Below, in pieces: positions 25,827-33,310 of a stretch of DNA of 64,000 nt (position 1 is its first letter; every line of letters begins with the position of its first letter). Under the pieces are notes generated by a model. The model saw only the letters and a list, made by a program, of their open reading frames with translations. It was not told the origin of the DNA and did no database searches. Position numbers and translations under genes: made by a program. The stretch is from positions 1,302,001-1,366,000 of the forward strand of contig NZ_JAANYY010000002.1 in assembly GCF_012274265.1 (NCBI RefSeq), given 5' to 3'. Source of the stretch: Sphingopyxis microcysteis (GTDB taxonomy: Bacteria > Pseudomonadota > Alphaproteobacteria > Sphingomonadales > Sphingomonadaceae).

Positions 25827-26567
25827 TCAGGCGGCGCGTCCGGCCAACGGCGGCGGCCTAATCGGAGCGCGAACGGGCCTTACCTCGCGGAGATTTAGCT
25901 GCACCGGCTCCCCCAGGCCATTCTTGACCCCCCAGGTTGCCGCTTGGGTGCGGTTCTCGACCCCCAACTTGCGCAGGATCGCCTTGACGTGGACCTTGAC
26001 GGTGGCTTCGCAGATGCCGAATTGCCGCGCGATCACCTTGTTGGCCATTCCGGCCATGATGCTTTCCAGTATTTCGATCTCGCGGTCGGACAAGCCGACC
26101 GACGCCGCGCTGCTTTTCCAGTCGCCGCCAAGCGCGGCGGGGACCCAGCTGGTCAGATTGTTCACCAGCTGCGACGGAAAGACCTTTTCTCCCAGTGCCA
26201 CCAGCTTGATCGATTCGACCAGCGGTGCGCACAGAATTTCCTTGATGATCACGGCATCGACGCCGATCTGAAACGCTTCGACCACATCTTCAAAGACATA
26301 ATGGTCGAACAGCAACGCCAGGCGTGCCCGATCTTTCTTTGCGACAAGCCGACGGCAGGCGTCGAGGCCATAGCCGGTATCGCCGCCATCGACGACGATG
26401 ACGTGGCAATCGACGTCGTCCGCAATCCGTCCTTGCGGGTCGAACAACGCCGAAGCATCGGAAACCGATGCCTGGATTTGAAAGCTTTCGCCGGAAAGGA
26501 TGTTGCGTAACCCTTCCCTCGCGATTTCATATTTCGCTAGAAGCGAAATCTTGATCAACTGCGACAT
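25827..26567 (-). CDS. NarL/LuxR-type response-regulator-like protein with degenerate receiver
   Basis: DNA-binding regulator, 246 residues from the ATG at 26567, chosen because AGGGGAGG sits 5-8 bp upstream; an upstream in-frame start exists at 26594. Residues 5-125 fold like a receiver domain: D60 is at the phospho-acceptor position and K109 at the conserved lysine. The acidic pair needed to bind magnesium in strand 1 is replaced by Ala-Lys-Tyr (11-13), so phosphorylation may be lost. Residues about 157-215 are a clear LuxR HTH ('LSDREIEILESI', 'ATVKVHVKAILRKLGV'). No histidine kinase is nearby. It lies between the adhesin secretion operon and the LapG-like gene, so control of adhesion is likely. 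Confidence 0.87.
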   Translation of the reverse strand: MSQLIKISLLAKYEIAREGLRNILSGESFQIQASVSDASALFDPQGRIADDVDCHVIVVDGGDTGYGLDACRRLVAKKDRARLALLFDHYVFEDVVEAFQIGVDAVIIKEILCAPLVESIKLVALGEKVFPSQLVNNLTSWVPAALGGDWKSSAASVGLSDREIEILESIMAGMANKVIARQFGICEATVKVHVKAILRKLGVENRTQAATWGVKNGLGEPVQLNLREVRPVRAPIRPPPLAGRAA

Positions 26568-27110
26568 TTCCGCCTCCCCTGAACTCTCAGTCAAGGCGAC
26601 CCAACTTGTCTGGACTTCGGTCTAAACCCCAAATTCCCTTTGATCTTCATCGCGGCGGACCCCTCCCCACGTTGAATATGTTAACCTTTTAGTTTGGTTA
26701 TCCAATAACTACCCTAAAGGTTATACAACTAAATGACAGAATCTACGAGGATTTTGATACATACCCACAAAGAGGTATGGTCGCTCGCACGCACAGCATC
26801 GCGGGAAAAGCGTCGCCAACGACGACGCGGTCCAAATCGCATCAAATGCAGCAGTTTACGCTGCCGCCGCAGAGCCGCAGATTTGCTAGCCTTTCGGGTG
26901 ATTTCACCCGAGGGATGCGGCCAGAATTTGGCCACACCCCCTAACAATTCTGGTTAATCGACGACGGTCAATCGAGAAAGACTCCGATTCGAATGTATCG
27001 TGCCACGCGAGTCGGGGCCGATTCGATGCTGCCAATCTGACAGCATTTTCGCTCCGTCACAGAAGCATTTGAAATCTGGTGATATGGCGCTGCACGCGCC
27101 GGTCAGGCGA
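26568..27110. other. Intergenic region upstream of the LuxR gene
   Basis: This 543-bp gap lies between the LuxR start and the LapG-like stop, both on the minus strand. It holds the imperfect palindrome listed separately and otherwise AT-richer DNA to about 26760. A rightward open frame at 26733-26957 encodes a basic, Arg-rich peptide without a ribosome site and with atypical codon use; I do not accept it as a gene. Confidence 0.5.
26683..26722. promoter_or_regulatory. 40-bp imperfect palindrome, candidate operator upstream of the LuxR gene
   Basis: The left arm AACCTTTTAGTTTGGTTAT and the inverse of the right arm, AACCTTTAGGGTAGTTAT, match over most positions around a short centre. It lies about 115-155 bp upstream of the LuxR start in AT-rich DNA. 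The dyad size suits a dimeric or tetrameric regulator; autoregulation is an inference. Confidence 0.5.
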
Positions 27111-28277
27111 TCATTTGGTTCCGCGCGATGCCAGGCGCCCGAACATCCGGGGCAGCGCGTTGCCGATCGAAACATGCGCCAAAGCGAGCTTGACGCCGGT
27201 GGCAGGCTGCAACGCCGTCTTGAAAGACGGACGCCCATTCGCGGCGCGGGCGGCGCTGGCGAAAGCCGTCGCCGAAACCTTTGGCGCCGCCACTGCGGCC
27301 ATGACCATGGGCGCCGCGGCGTCGCGATAGCCGTGGATCCAGCGGCGGTCGCCGCTGAACGACATGATCGGGCGCACCGCATTGGCCTGGCGGCCGTCGT
27401 AGATGCGGTCGGTCATATTATCGAGGACGACCCAGCCCGCCTGCGACCGCACCATCAAAAACGCATGATCGGCGTTGATCGCGAGGTCGCGCAGCAGGAC
27501 AAGTTTCATGCGGTCGCCGTCGATGCCCGCCGCGCGCAGCATATGCATTTTCAGGATCGCATAATCTTCGCAATCGCCGCTGCCCCGCGCGACCGTTTCA
27601 TCGGCGGTCGCCCAAAAGTCGCGCTGCCGATAATTGCGCTCGTCGTCGGCATAGGCGATCTGGCGATTGACCCACAGGTTGACCCGTTCGAGCGTCGTCG
27701 CCTCGCCCAGCCCCGGCGTCACCGCAGCGCGATCGAGCTGCGCCTGCATCAGCCACCCGGCGGGAGCGCGACGGACGCGCGCCCAGCGATCGTCAAAGCG
27801 CGTCGTATCGACGGGAATGGCGAGCGTACCAAGCTCGCTGTCGGGGTCCGGAGCGGCCGTCGCCAGCACCGCAACCGGCGCGGTGCAATCGACCCGTACC
27901 GACACGGCAGCCGGGCGATCGGCATCGAACAGGCGGTCGGCGCCCCGCGAAATCGCGTGGACGACCATCGGATTGGTGAGCGCTGGAGCGGCGTCGACCG
28001 TCGGCGCCGGTTGTTCCTGGCTCATCCGGATGCGGTCGAGCGCGCTTGGCGCCTCCGGTTCGAACGGGGCGACGGCGGCAAAGGTCGATGTCGTCGATGG
28101 CGGGGCGACAGCGGCTTGGCAGCTATCACCGATCGCAAATGACTTGGCATTGGCCATCTTCATCGCGGTCGCGCCGGTCGCCGCATGCGCCGTCGCGGGC
28201 GCCATTGCGGCAAGCGAGAGCGCTGCAACGCTGGCGATGGTTGAAGGATGGAGCCGCGCGAACATAGCGCGAGGCAT
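27111..28277 (-). CDS. LapG-like periplasmic cysteine protease (transglutaminase-like, BTLCP family)
   Basis: Predicted adhesin-releasing protease, 388 residues. A signal peptide covers about 1-32. After a variable region the BTLCP domain spans about 160-320: 'LERVNLWVNRQIAYADD', the 'DFWATADETVARGSGDCEDYA' block with catalytic Cys 236 flanked by Asp/Glu that bind calcium in LapG, His 271 in 'ADHAFLMV' and Asp 286 in 'VVLDNMTD', a complete Cys-His-Asp triad. It is longer than LapG at both ends. It is encoded close to the giant adhesin and its exporter, and the adhesin holds a matching Pro-Ala-Ala-Gly site. LapG is normally restrained by the c-di-GMP receptor LapD; no LapD is visible here. Confidence 0.85.
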   Translation of the reverse strand: MPRAMFARLHPSTIASVAALSLAAMAPATAHAATGATAMKMANAKSFAIGDSCQAAVAPPSTTSTFAAVAPFEPEAPSALDRIRMSQEQPAPTVDAAPALTNPMVVHAISRGADRLFDADRPAAVSVRVDCTAPVAVLATAAPDPDSELGTLAIPVDTTRFDDRWARVRRAPAGWLMQAQLDRAAVTPGLGEATTLERVNLWVNRQIAYADDERNYRQRDFWATADETVARGSGDCEDYAILKMHMLRAAGIDGDRMKLVLLRDLAINADHAFLMVRSQAGWVVLDNMTDRIYDGRQANAVRPIMSFSGDRRWIHGYRDAAAPMVMAAVAAPKVSATAFASAARAANGRPSFKTALQPATGVKLALAHVSIGNALPRMFGRLASRGTK

Positions 28278-28364
28278 GCCGAAGCGACGTGAGAATATGC
28301 TTCAGCAACATGGTTAACGACGCGTTTAGGAAAGAGGCGCCGCTATGCCGCTACGCCCGATCGA

Positions 28365-29546
28365 TCAGCGGGCCTGCTGCGCGGCCAGAACACGCAGCAC
28401 ATTGCCGCTCCACATTTTTTCGATGTCTGTGTCCGAATAACCCGCGGCTTTCAACCGCTCGGTCACCTTGGGCAACGCTGAAATATCCTCGATCCCCTTC
28501 AGCCCGCCGCCGCCGTCCCAGTCGGCGCCGAAGCAGATATGGTCCACCCCGCCGACCTCGATCGCGCGCAACACCATCGCCATATATTTCTCGAAATCGG
28601 CCGCCCACAGCGGCTCGGTTTTATCGAGTTCACGCCATTTGCGGTTGAGCTCGGCCTGCTCGGCGGGCGACAGGCTGCCGATGCGTTCATATTGCCCGAA
28701 CAATTCGCCGCGCGCCGGGGTCATGTTCATGTCCGACATGAAAATTGTCGAGATGCACATCGCGCCGCCCTTTGCGGCCAATGCTTTCAGACGCCCCTCG
28801 CCCAGATTACGTGGATGATCGTTGGCCGAGCGCAGGCTCGAATGCGACAGGATGATCGGATACTTCGACAGCGCCAGCAACTGGTCGAACGCCGCGTCCG
28901 AAGCATGGCTCGCGTCGATGACGATGCCAAGCCGGTTCATCTCCGCCACCCACTGCCTGCCCAGCGGGCTGAGCCCCTTCCAGCGCGCCTCGCCCGTCGC
29001 GCTGTCGGCGAACTGGTTGGTCTTTGAATGCACTGGCCCCGCCATGCGGACGCCCTTTTGGTGGAACTCGGCGAGCAGCGCGAGGTCTTCGCCCAGCGGA
29101 TAGCTGTTCTCCATCGCTTTATAGGCGATCAGCTTGCCCGCCTTGTTCAGCGTTCGCGCATCGTCAGCCGTTCGCGCCGGACCGATGGCGTCGCCATGCT
29201 TGGCGATGGTGGCGTCGATCAGATCCGAGCGCGCGCGCGCGAAGGCCAGCGCATCGGCATAGCCCTTCGCATCGAGCGCGCCCTGTTCGGTGTAGATGAC
29301 GAAAAAGCCGCCATCGAGGTTGCCGTCCTTCATCCGCGGGATGTCGAGCTGAACCATATCCTCGCTCAGACCGTGGCGGTCGGCAAAGCTCCACCCTTGC
29401 CGTTCGAAATGCAGCGGGGTGTCGAGGTGGGTGTCGAGGACCAGCATCCGGTTGTGCAGCGGCGCTTCGGGCGCCTTCACCGCTTGCTCGCCGGTCGAGC
29501 AGGCGGACAGCGCGGTGGCGGAGAGCAGGATCGCGAGGTGCTTCAC
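28365..29546 (-). CDS. M19 membrane dipeptidase-type lipoprotein
   Basis: Zinc dipeptidase of the renal dipeptidase family, which cleaves dipeptides including those with a C-terminal D-residue; 393 residues. It has a lipoprotein signal with lipobox L-S-A-C (Cys 16). Metal-site blocks include 'LVLDTHLDTP' near residue 38, the conserved Glu region 'AYKAMENSYPLG', 'GIVIDASHASD' and 'IILSHSSLRS', and the late 'HICFGADWDGGGG'. The start overlaps the stop of the upstream serine hydrolase (ATGA), making it the last gene of a leftward six-gene run from 36644. A second M19 gene lies at the head of the same run, so the pair may handle different dipeptides. Confidence 0.9.
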   Translation of the reverse strand: MKHLAILLSATALSACSTGEQAVKAPEAPLHNRMLVLDTHLDTPLHFERQGWSFADRHGLSEDMVQLDIPRMKDGNLDGGFFVIYTEQGALDAKGYADALAFARARSDLIDATIAKHGDAIGPARTADDARTLNKAGKLIAYKAMENSYPLGEDLALLAEFHQKGVRMAGPVHSKTNQFADSATGEARWKGLSPLGRQWVAEMNRLGIVIDASHASDAAFDQLLALSKYPIILSHSSLRSANDHPRNLGEGRLKALAAKGGAMCISTIFMSDMNMTPARGELFGQYERIGSLSPAEQAELNRKWRELDKTEPLWAADFEKYMAMVLRAIEVGGVDHICFGADWDGGGGLKGIEDISALPKVTERLKAAGYSDTDIEKMWSGNVLRVLAAQQAR

Positions 29547-31120
29547 TGCTTGTCCTCCACCGGTTTCAGGTCGAGATCATGATAGTCCCAGCTGAAGTCG
29601 GCAATTTTGCTTACCGCCTTCATCGTCACCCCGGTGATCTTGCCGTCGGCGTCGAGCGCAAAGGTGACATAGGCAGGCTCGATCGCCGGGTCATCGAAAT
29701 CGGTGACGAAGCTGTCATATTGCCAATGCTTCAGCCGCCCCGCCATCCGCGGGGTCGAGGTGAAGTCGATCGTCAGGCCATTCGCCGTGGATCCGACGAC
29801 GACATCGCCATACCAGGGATCGCGATAGCGCCCGGCATAGCCCGGGAGCGCCAGCGACGGCCCCGATTTTACCGGCGAGGCTTGCGTCTGTTTCAGATAT
29901 TCCACGCCGCCCGCGAGCCGCGATTGGTACCAGTTCTCCCATTTGTCGATCCAGCCGTAGTCGGGTTGATCGAGATAATGGTCGAGCAGGTCGAAATAGA
30001 GACCGAGGAGCATCCCGCTGTCCTCGCTGTTCATCATGATCGCGAAACCGACATTTTTGTCGGGGATCATCACGACGCGGGTAATCGATCCGAACACCCC
30101 GCCGCTGTGCTGAACGATACGGTGGCCGCGATAATCCTGCACCTGCCAGCCGAGCGCATAGGCCTGCTGGTTCGGCTGCGCCGGTTTCAGGCTGTCGGGC
30201 AGCGGGGTGATCGGCATCGGGGTAACCGGCGCCCACATTTCCTTGGCCTGTGCTTCGCTGAACAGCCGCTTGCCGTTCGGCAGCGCGCCATAGGCCAGCT
30301 GGATCTTGAGCCACGCCGCCATATCGTCGGCACTGAGCGCGAGCCCGCCCGCCGGCGCACCATTGCGGCCAAGTTCGTCGCGTTCGTTGAGTGCCTGCTG
30401 CGGACCAAGCCCGCGCAGCGGCCCCGACAGCCGCGCGTGCGGCCATGACCGGTTGGCAATGCGAAAACGGTCCTCGCTGTCGGTCGTCCCGTCGCGCATC
30501 CCGCCGGGGCGCAGCAGGCGGTCGCGCATGAACACTTCCCACGTCTGGCCGGTAACCTCCTCGATCAACTGCCCCGCCACCGCATAGAGGATATTGTCAT
30601 AAGCGTAGGCCGAACGAAAACTGGTCTTGGGCTTGAGGAAAGCGACGCGCTCGACCGTCTGTTTGCGCGTCAGGTGGGTGCGCGGCACGAACATCAAATC
30701 GCCCTGCCCCAGCCCCAATCCGCTGCGGTGAACCAGCAGATCGCGGATCGTGATCTCGCGCGTGACCCAGGCGTCGTACATGCGGAACCACGGCATATGC
30801 TTGATGACCGGATCGTCCCACGCGATCTTGCCTTCATCGACCAGGATCGCGAGCGCCGCCGCGGTCATCGCCTTGCCGGTCGAGCCCGTCTGGAACAGCG
30901 TCTGTTTGTCGACCGGCGCGCGTTCGCCAAGCTTGCGAACGCCCCAGCCGCGCGCCAGCGTGGTCTTGCCATCCTCGACGATCGCGATCGACACGCCGGG
31001 CGCGCCGATCTTCGTGCGCAGCGCCTCTACGCTTTCGACGATGTCCTTGGGCGGTTCGGCCCAGGCGGGCGCCGCGACCGACAGCATCAACGACAGGGCG
31101 AGCAGGCGGACGGTTTTCAT
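29543..31120 (-). CDS. Class C beta-lactamase-fold serine hydrolase, exported
   Basis: Penicillin-binding-protein-like hydrolase, 525 residues from the ATG at 31120. The frame is open further upstream, but that part overlaps the permease and is not coding. A signal peptide ends at Ala-Trp-Ala (about 22). The active-site set is complete: S80-T-G-K83, Y174-D-N, and a late H-S-G-G motif. Family members include D-aminopeptidases, DD-peptidases and esterases rather than true beta-lactamases, and the C-terminal 150 residues form an added beta-rich domain. It overlaps the permease before it and the dipeptidase after it by 4 bp. In context a D-peptide-cleaving role is the best guess. Confidence 0.88.
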   Translation of the reverse strand: MKTVRLLALSLMLSVAAPAWAEPPKDIVESVEALRTKIGAPGVSIAIVEDGKTTLARGWGVRKLGERAPVDKQTLFQTGSTGKAMTAAALAILVDEGKIAWDDPVIKHMPWFRMYDAWVTREITIRDLLVHRSGLGLGQGDLMFVPRTHLTRKQTVERVAFLKPKTSFRSAYAYDNILYAVAGQLIEEVTGQTWEVFMRDRLLRPGGMRDGTTDSEDRFRIANRSWPHARLSGPLRGLGPQQALNERDELGRNGAPAGGLALSADDMAAWLKIQLAYGALPNGKRLFSEAQAKEMWAPVTPMPITPLPDSLKPAQPNQQAYALGWQVQDYRGHRIVQHSGGVFGSITRVVMIPDKNVGFAIMMNSEDSGMLLGLYFDLLDHYLDQPDYGWIDKWENWYQSRLAGGVEYLKQTQASPVKSGPSLALPGYAGRYRDPWYGDVVVGSTANGLTIDFTSTPRMAGRLKHWQYDSFVTDFDDPAIEPAYVTFALDADGKITGVTMKAVSKIADFSWDYHDLDLKPVEDKQ

Positions 31121-32253
31121 GGCAGGGTCTCCATTCGAATGGGAGCGGGGCGCAAGAGGCGCCAGACGCCGATGGTCAGCAGCGGCGCGACAAAGACGAT
31201 CAGGAACAGCCAGGCGAGGAAGCGATAACCACTCGCGATCAGGTCGACGAGGCCGATGCGCGCGGCGACGAACATGCAGCCGACCAAGATGACGCTGCCG
31301 ATCGCAGCGCGCGCGCCGGTGCCGAGCGGCGGGCGGCCGCGCGCCTCGACGACCCCCGATACGCGCTCGTTGATCGCATGGATCGCGCCGACCCCGCTTT
31401 CGAGCAGCGCGGCAAAGATCATCAGCTGGAACAGGATATGGAACCCCGGCACCGCCATCTGGCGGAGCAGGAAATCGGACGGCAAGGTCTCGGCACCGAT
31501 TGCGGGGTAAAAGGCCATCATCGCGACGAAGAACAGGATTGCGGGCAGCATGGTCAGCGGTCCCGCGATGATCCCCGCGACCACCGCGTCGCGCTGGCTG
31601 GTGAGGTGGCGCAGCACCGGCAGGATGATCACCGCGCCGACGATATTGTAACTGGCGTAGGTCAGCCCGCCCGCGACCCAATTGCCCGACGGCGGCGGCG
31701 CATTGGTGAACCCTTCTGCGATCAAGCCGCCGAAGCTGGTCAGCGCGAAGATCAGGAACAGCGCATAAACGGCGTAGATCAGCATCGAGGCATATTTGAA
31801 CAGCGTCTCGACGGTGTCGGTGCCGAACGCCGTGAAAGCGACGATACTCACCGCCAGCACGATGGACCCCAAAAGTTCGGGCCAGCCAAAGGTCGCCGCG
31901 CCGATCGCGCCTGCCGCGGCGCCGAACACGGCGAGGATCAGGATCACGAAGATCAGATAGGCCAGCTCGAACGCAACCCAGCCCGGGCCGAGAAGCCCCC
32001 GAAAAAAAGCTCGATAGTCATAGGCGCCCATCTTCCGGGCGAGCGCGAAAGTAACCGCGGCAACGGTGCTCCAGATCAGCGTCGCGAGCAGCATCGCCGA
32101 CAGCCCGCCCCACGGCCCCGACGGCACGAAATATTCGGCAAGCTCGCGCCCGGTGGCATAGCCGCCGCCGATGATCACCGCCTTCAGCGCCAGTCCGGGC
32201 AGCAGGAAGCGCTGGAACCAGCTCGCCCTGCCGCCCGTCTCGCCCACACTCAC
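31117..32253 (-). CDS. YkvI-like multipass membrane transporter
   Basis: Integral membrane protein, 378 residues, with about ten hydrophobic helices and an early glycine-rich break 'IIGGGYATGRELAEYF' (about 27-42) like those of APC-superfamily transporters. It resembles the YkvI family, whose substrates are not firmly known; amino acids are likely. It overlaps dgcN before it and the serine hydrolase after it by 4 bp each. In this run it would be the inner-membrane uptake step for products released in the periplasm by the dipeptidases and serine hydrolases. Confidence 0.8.
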   Translation of the reverse strand: MSVGETGGRASWFQRFLLPGLALKAVIIGGGYATGRELAEYFVPSGPWGGLSAMLLATLIWSTVAAVTFALARKMGAYDYRAFFRGLLGPGWVAFELAYLIFVILILAVFGAAAGAIGAATFGWPELLGSIVLAVSIVAFTAFGTDTVETLFKYASMLIYAVYALFLIFALTSFGGLIAEGFTNAPPPSGNWVAGGLTYASYNIVGAVIILPVLRHLTSQRDAVVAGIIAGPLTMLPAILFFVAMMAFYPAIGAETLPSDFLLRQMAVPGFHILFQLMIFAALLESGVGAIHAINERVSGVVEARGRPPLGTGARAAIGSVILVGCMFVAARIGLVDLIASGYRFLAWLFLIVFVAPLLTIGVWRLLRPAPIRMETLP

Positions 32254-33290
32254 GCGAGAATATTTTCGACGAGCGCGTCGAAGGAAGCGCCGCCGCGGAT
32301 CGGGTCGGTTACTGGCAGCCCCAGCTTGGCCCGTTCGGCAGCCATCAGCGCTTCCGCGCTGTCAGCGTCATAGCTCGATGTATTGAGGCTGACCCCGCCG
32401 CAGCGGATCGCCGGGTTGGTGCGGCTGCCGAGGCGGATCGTCAGATCGATCACCTCTTCGATCGAGGGCAGCGCAAAGCTTTCCATGCCCAGGATCACCT
32501 TGCGTGTCGGATCGTGACAGACGACGAACACATCGGGCTGGCTACCGTGGAGCAGGCCGAGCGACACCGCGGCATAGGCGGGGTTGAAGATCGACCCCTG
32601 TCCTTCGATCAAGTCCCAATGATCCGCAGGTGCATCTGGACTCAGAATCTCCGCGGCCCCCGCTTCGAAATCGGAAACGACTGCGTCCATCGGCATCCCG
32701 CCCCCCGCGATCATGATGCCGGTCTGCCCCGTCGCGCGGAAATCGGCATCGATGCCGCGTTCGACAAAGGCGCGGTGCAGCGCCAGCGCGGTATATTTCT
32801 TGCCGAGCGCGCAGTCGGTGCCGACGGTCAGCAAGCGTTTGCCGCTGCGCTTGCGGCCGTTACCGATCGGGATCGACGGCGGCGGCGTGCGCACATCGAT
32901 CAGCCGCTGGCCGGTGCGTTTCGCCGCCTCGGCCAGCGCGGGTAGGCTCGCCAGCCGGACGTGCAGCCCGCTGACGATGTCGAGCCCCGCCTCCATTGCC
33001 TCGACCAGCGCGGCGATCCAGCTGTCGCCGATCACCCCGCCCTGGTTGGCGACGCCGATCACCAGCGACCGCGCCCCCGCCGCCCGCGCCTCGGCGGGCG
33101 ACATCGGCGGCAGGCCGGTGGTGACGGTGCAGCCGCCGATCGCCAGCTCGCCGACGCAGCGATCCGCCGCCCAATCGGCCAGACCAAAGGCGGTCTTGGC
33201 ATAACCCGCCTCGGTCGTGTCGCCGAGGAACAGCAGATAGGGCTGCGGCAGGGTCAGGCTGCTCTCCAGCCTGCCGGTGGGCGCGTTCAT
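32250..33290 (-). CDS. dgcN: DUF1611 protein, DgcN-like N-acetyltransferase of D-glutamate catabolism
   Basis: About 346 residues. The N-terminal half is a Rossmann-like DUF1611 domain ('PYLLFLGDTTEAGYAKTAFGLADW'); the C-terminal half has a P-loop-like 'TVGTDCALGKKYTALAL' and 'VVSDFEAGAAEIL'. In marine bacteria the DgcN protein acetylates D-glutamate and DgcA converts the product to the L-form; a DgcA homologue lies at 36733. I chose the ATG at 33290 (GGAG upstream); a TTG at 33314 overlapping the receptor stop is the alternative. Its stop overlaps the permease start. Family membership is clear; the reaction is inferred from the paired dgcA. Confidence 0.85.
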   Translation of the reverse strand: MNAPTGRLESSLTLPQPYLLFLGDTTEAGYAKTAFGLADWAADRCVGELAIGGCTVTTGLPPMSPAEARAAGARSLVIGVANQGGVIGDSWIAALVEAMEAGLDIVSGLHVRLASLPALAEAAKRTGQRLIDVRTPPPSIPIGNGRKRSGKRLLTVGTDCALGKKYTALALHRAFVERGIDADFRATGQTGIMIAGGGMPMDAVVSDFEAGAAEILSPDAPADHWDLIEGQGSIFNPAYAAVSLGLLHGSQPDVFVVCHDPTRKVILGMESFALPSIEEVIDLTIRLGSRTNPAIRCGGVSLNTSSYDADSAEALMAAERAKLGLPVTDPIRGGASFDALVENILA

Positions 33291-33310
33291 CGTTTCCAAC
33301 TCCAGTCCGT

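Noticed and set aside
26733-26957. Small Arg-rich ORF upstream of the LuxR gene
   Set aside because: No ribosome site, highly basic low-complexity product and unusual codon use; kept only as a note.
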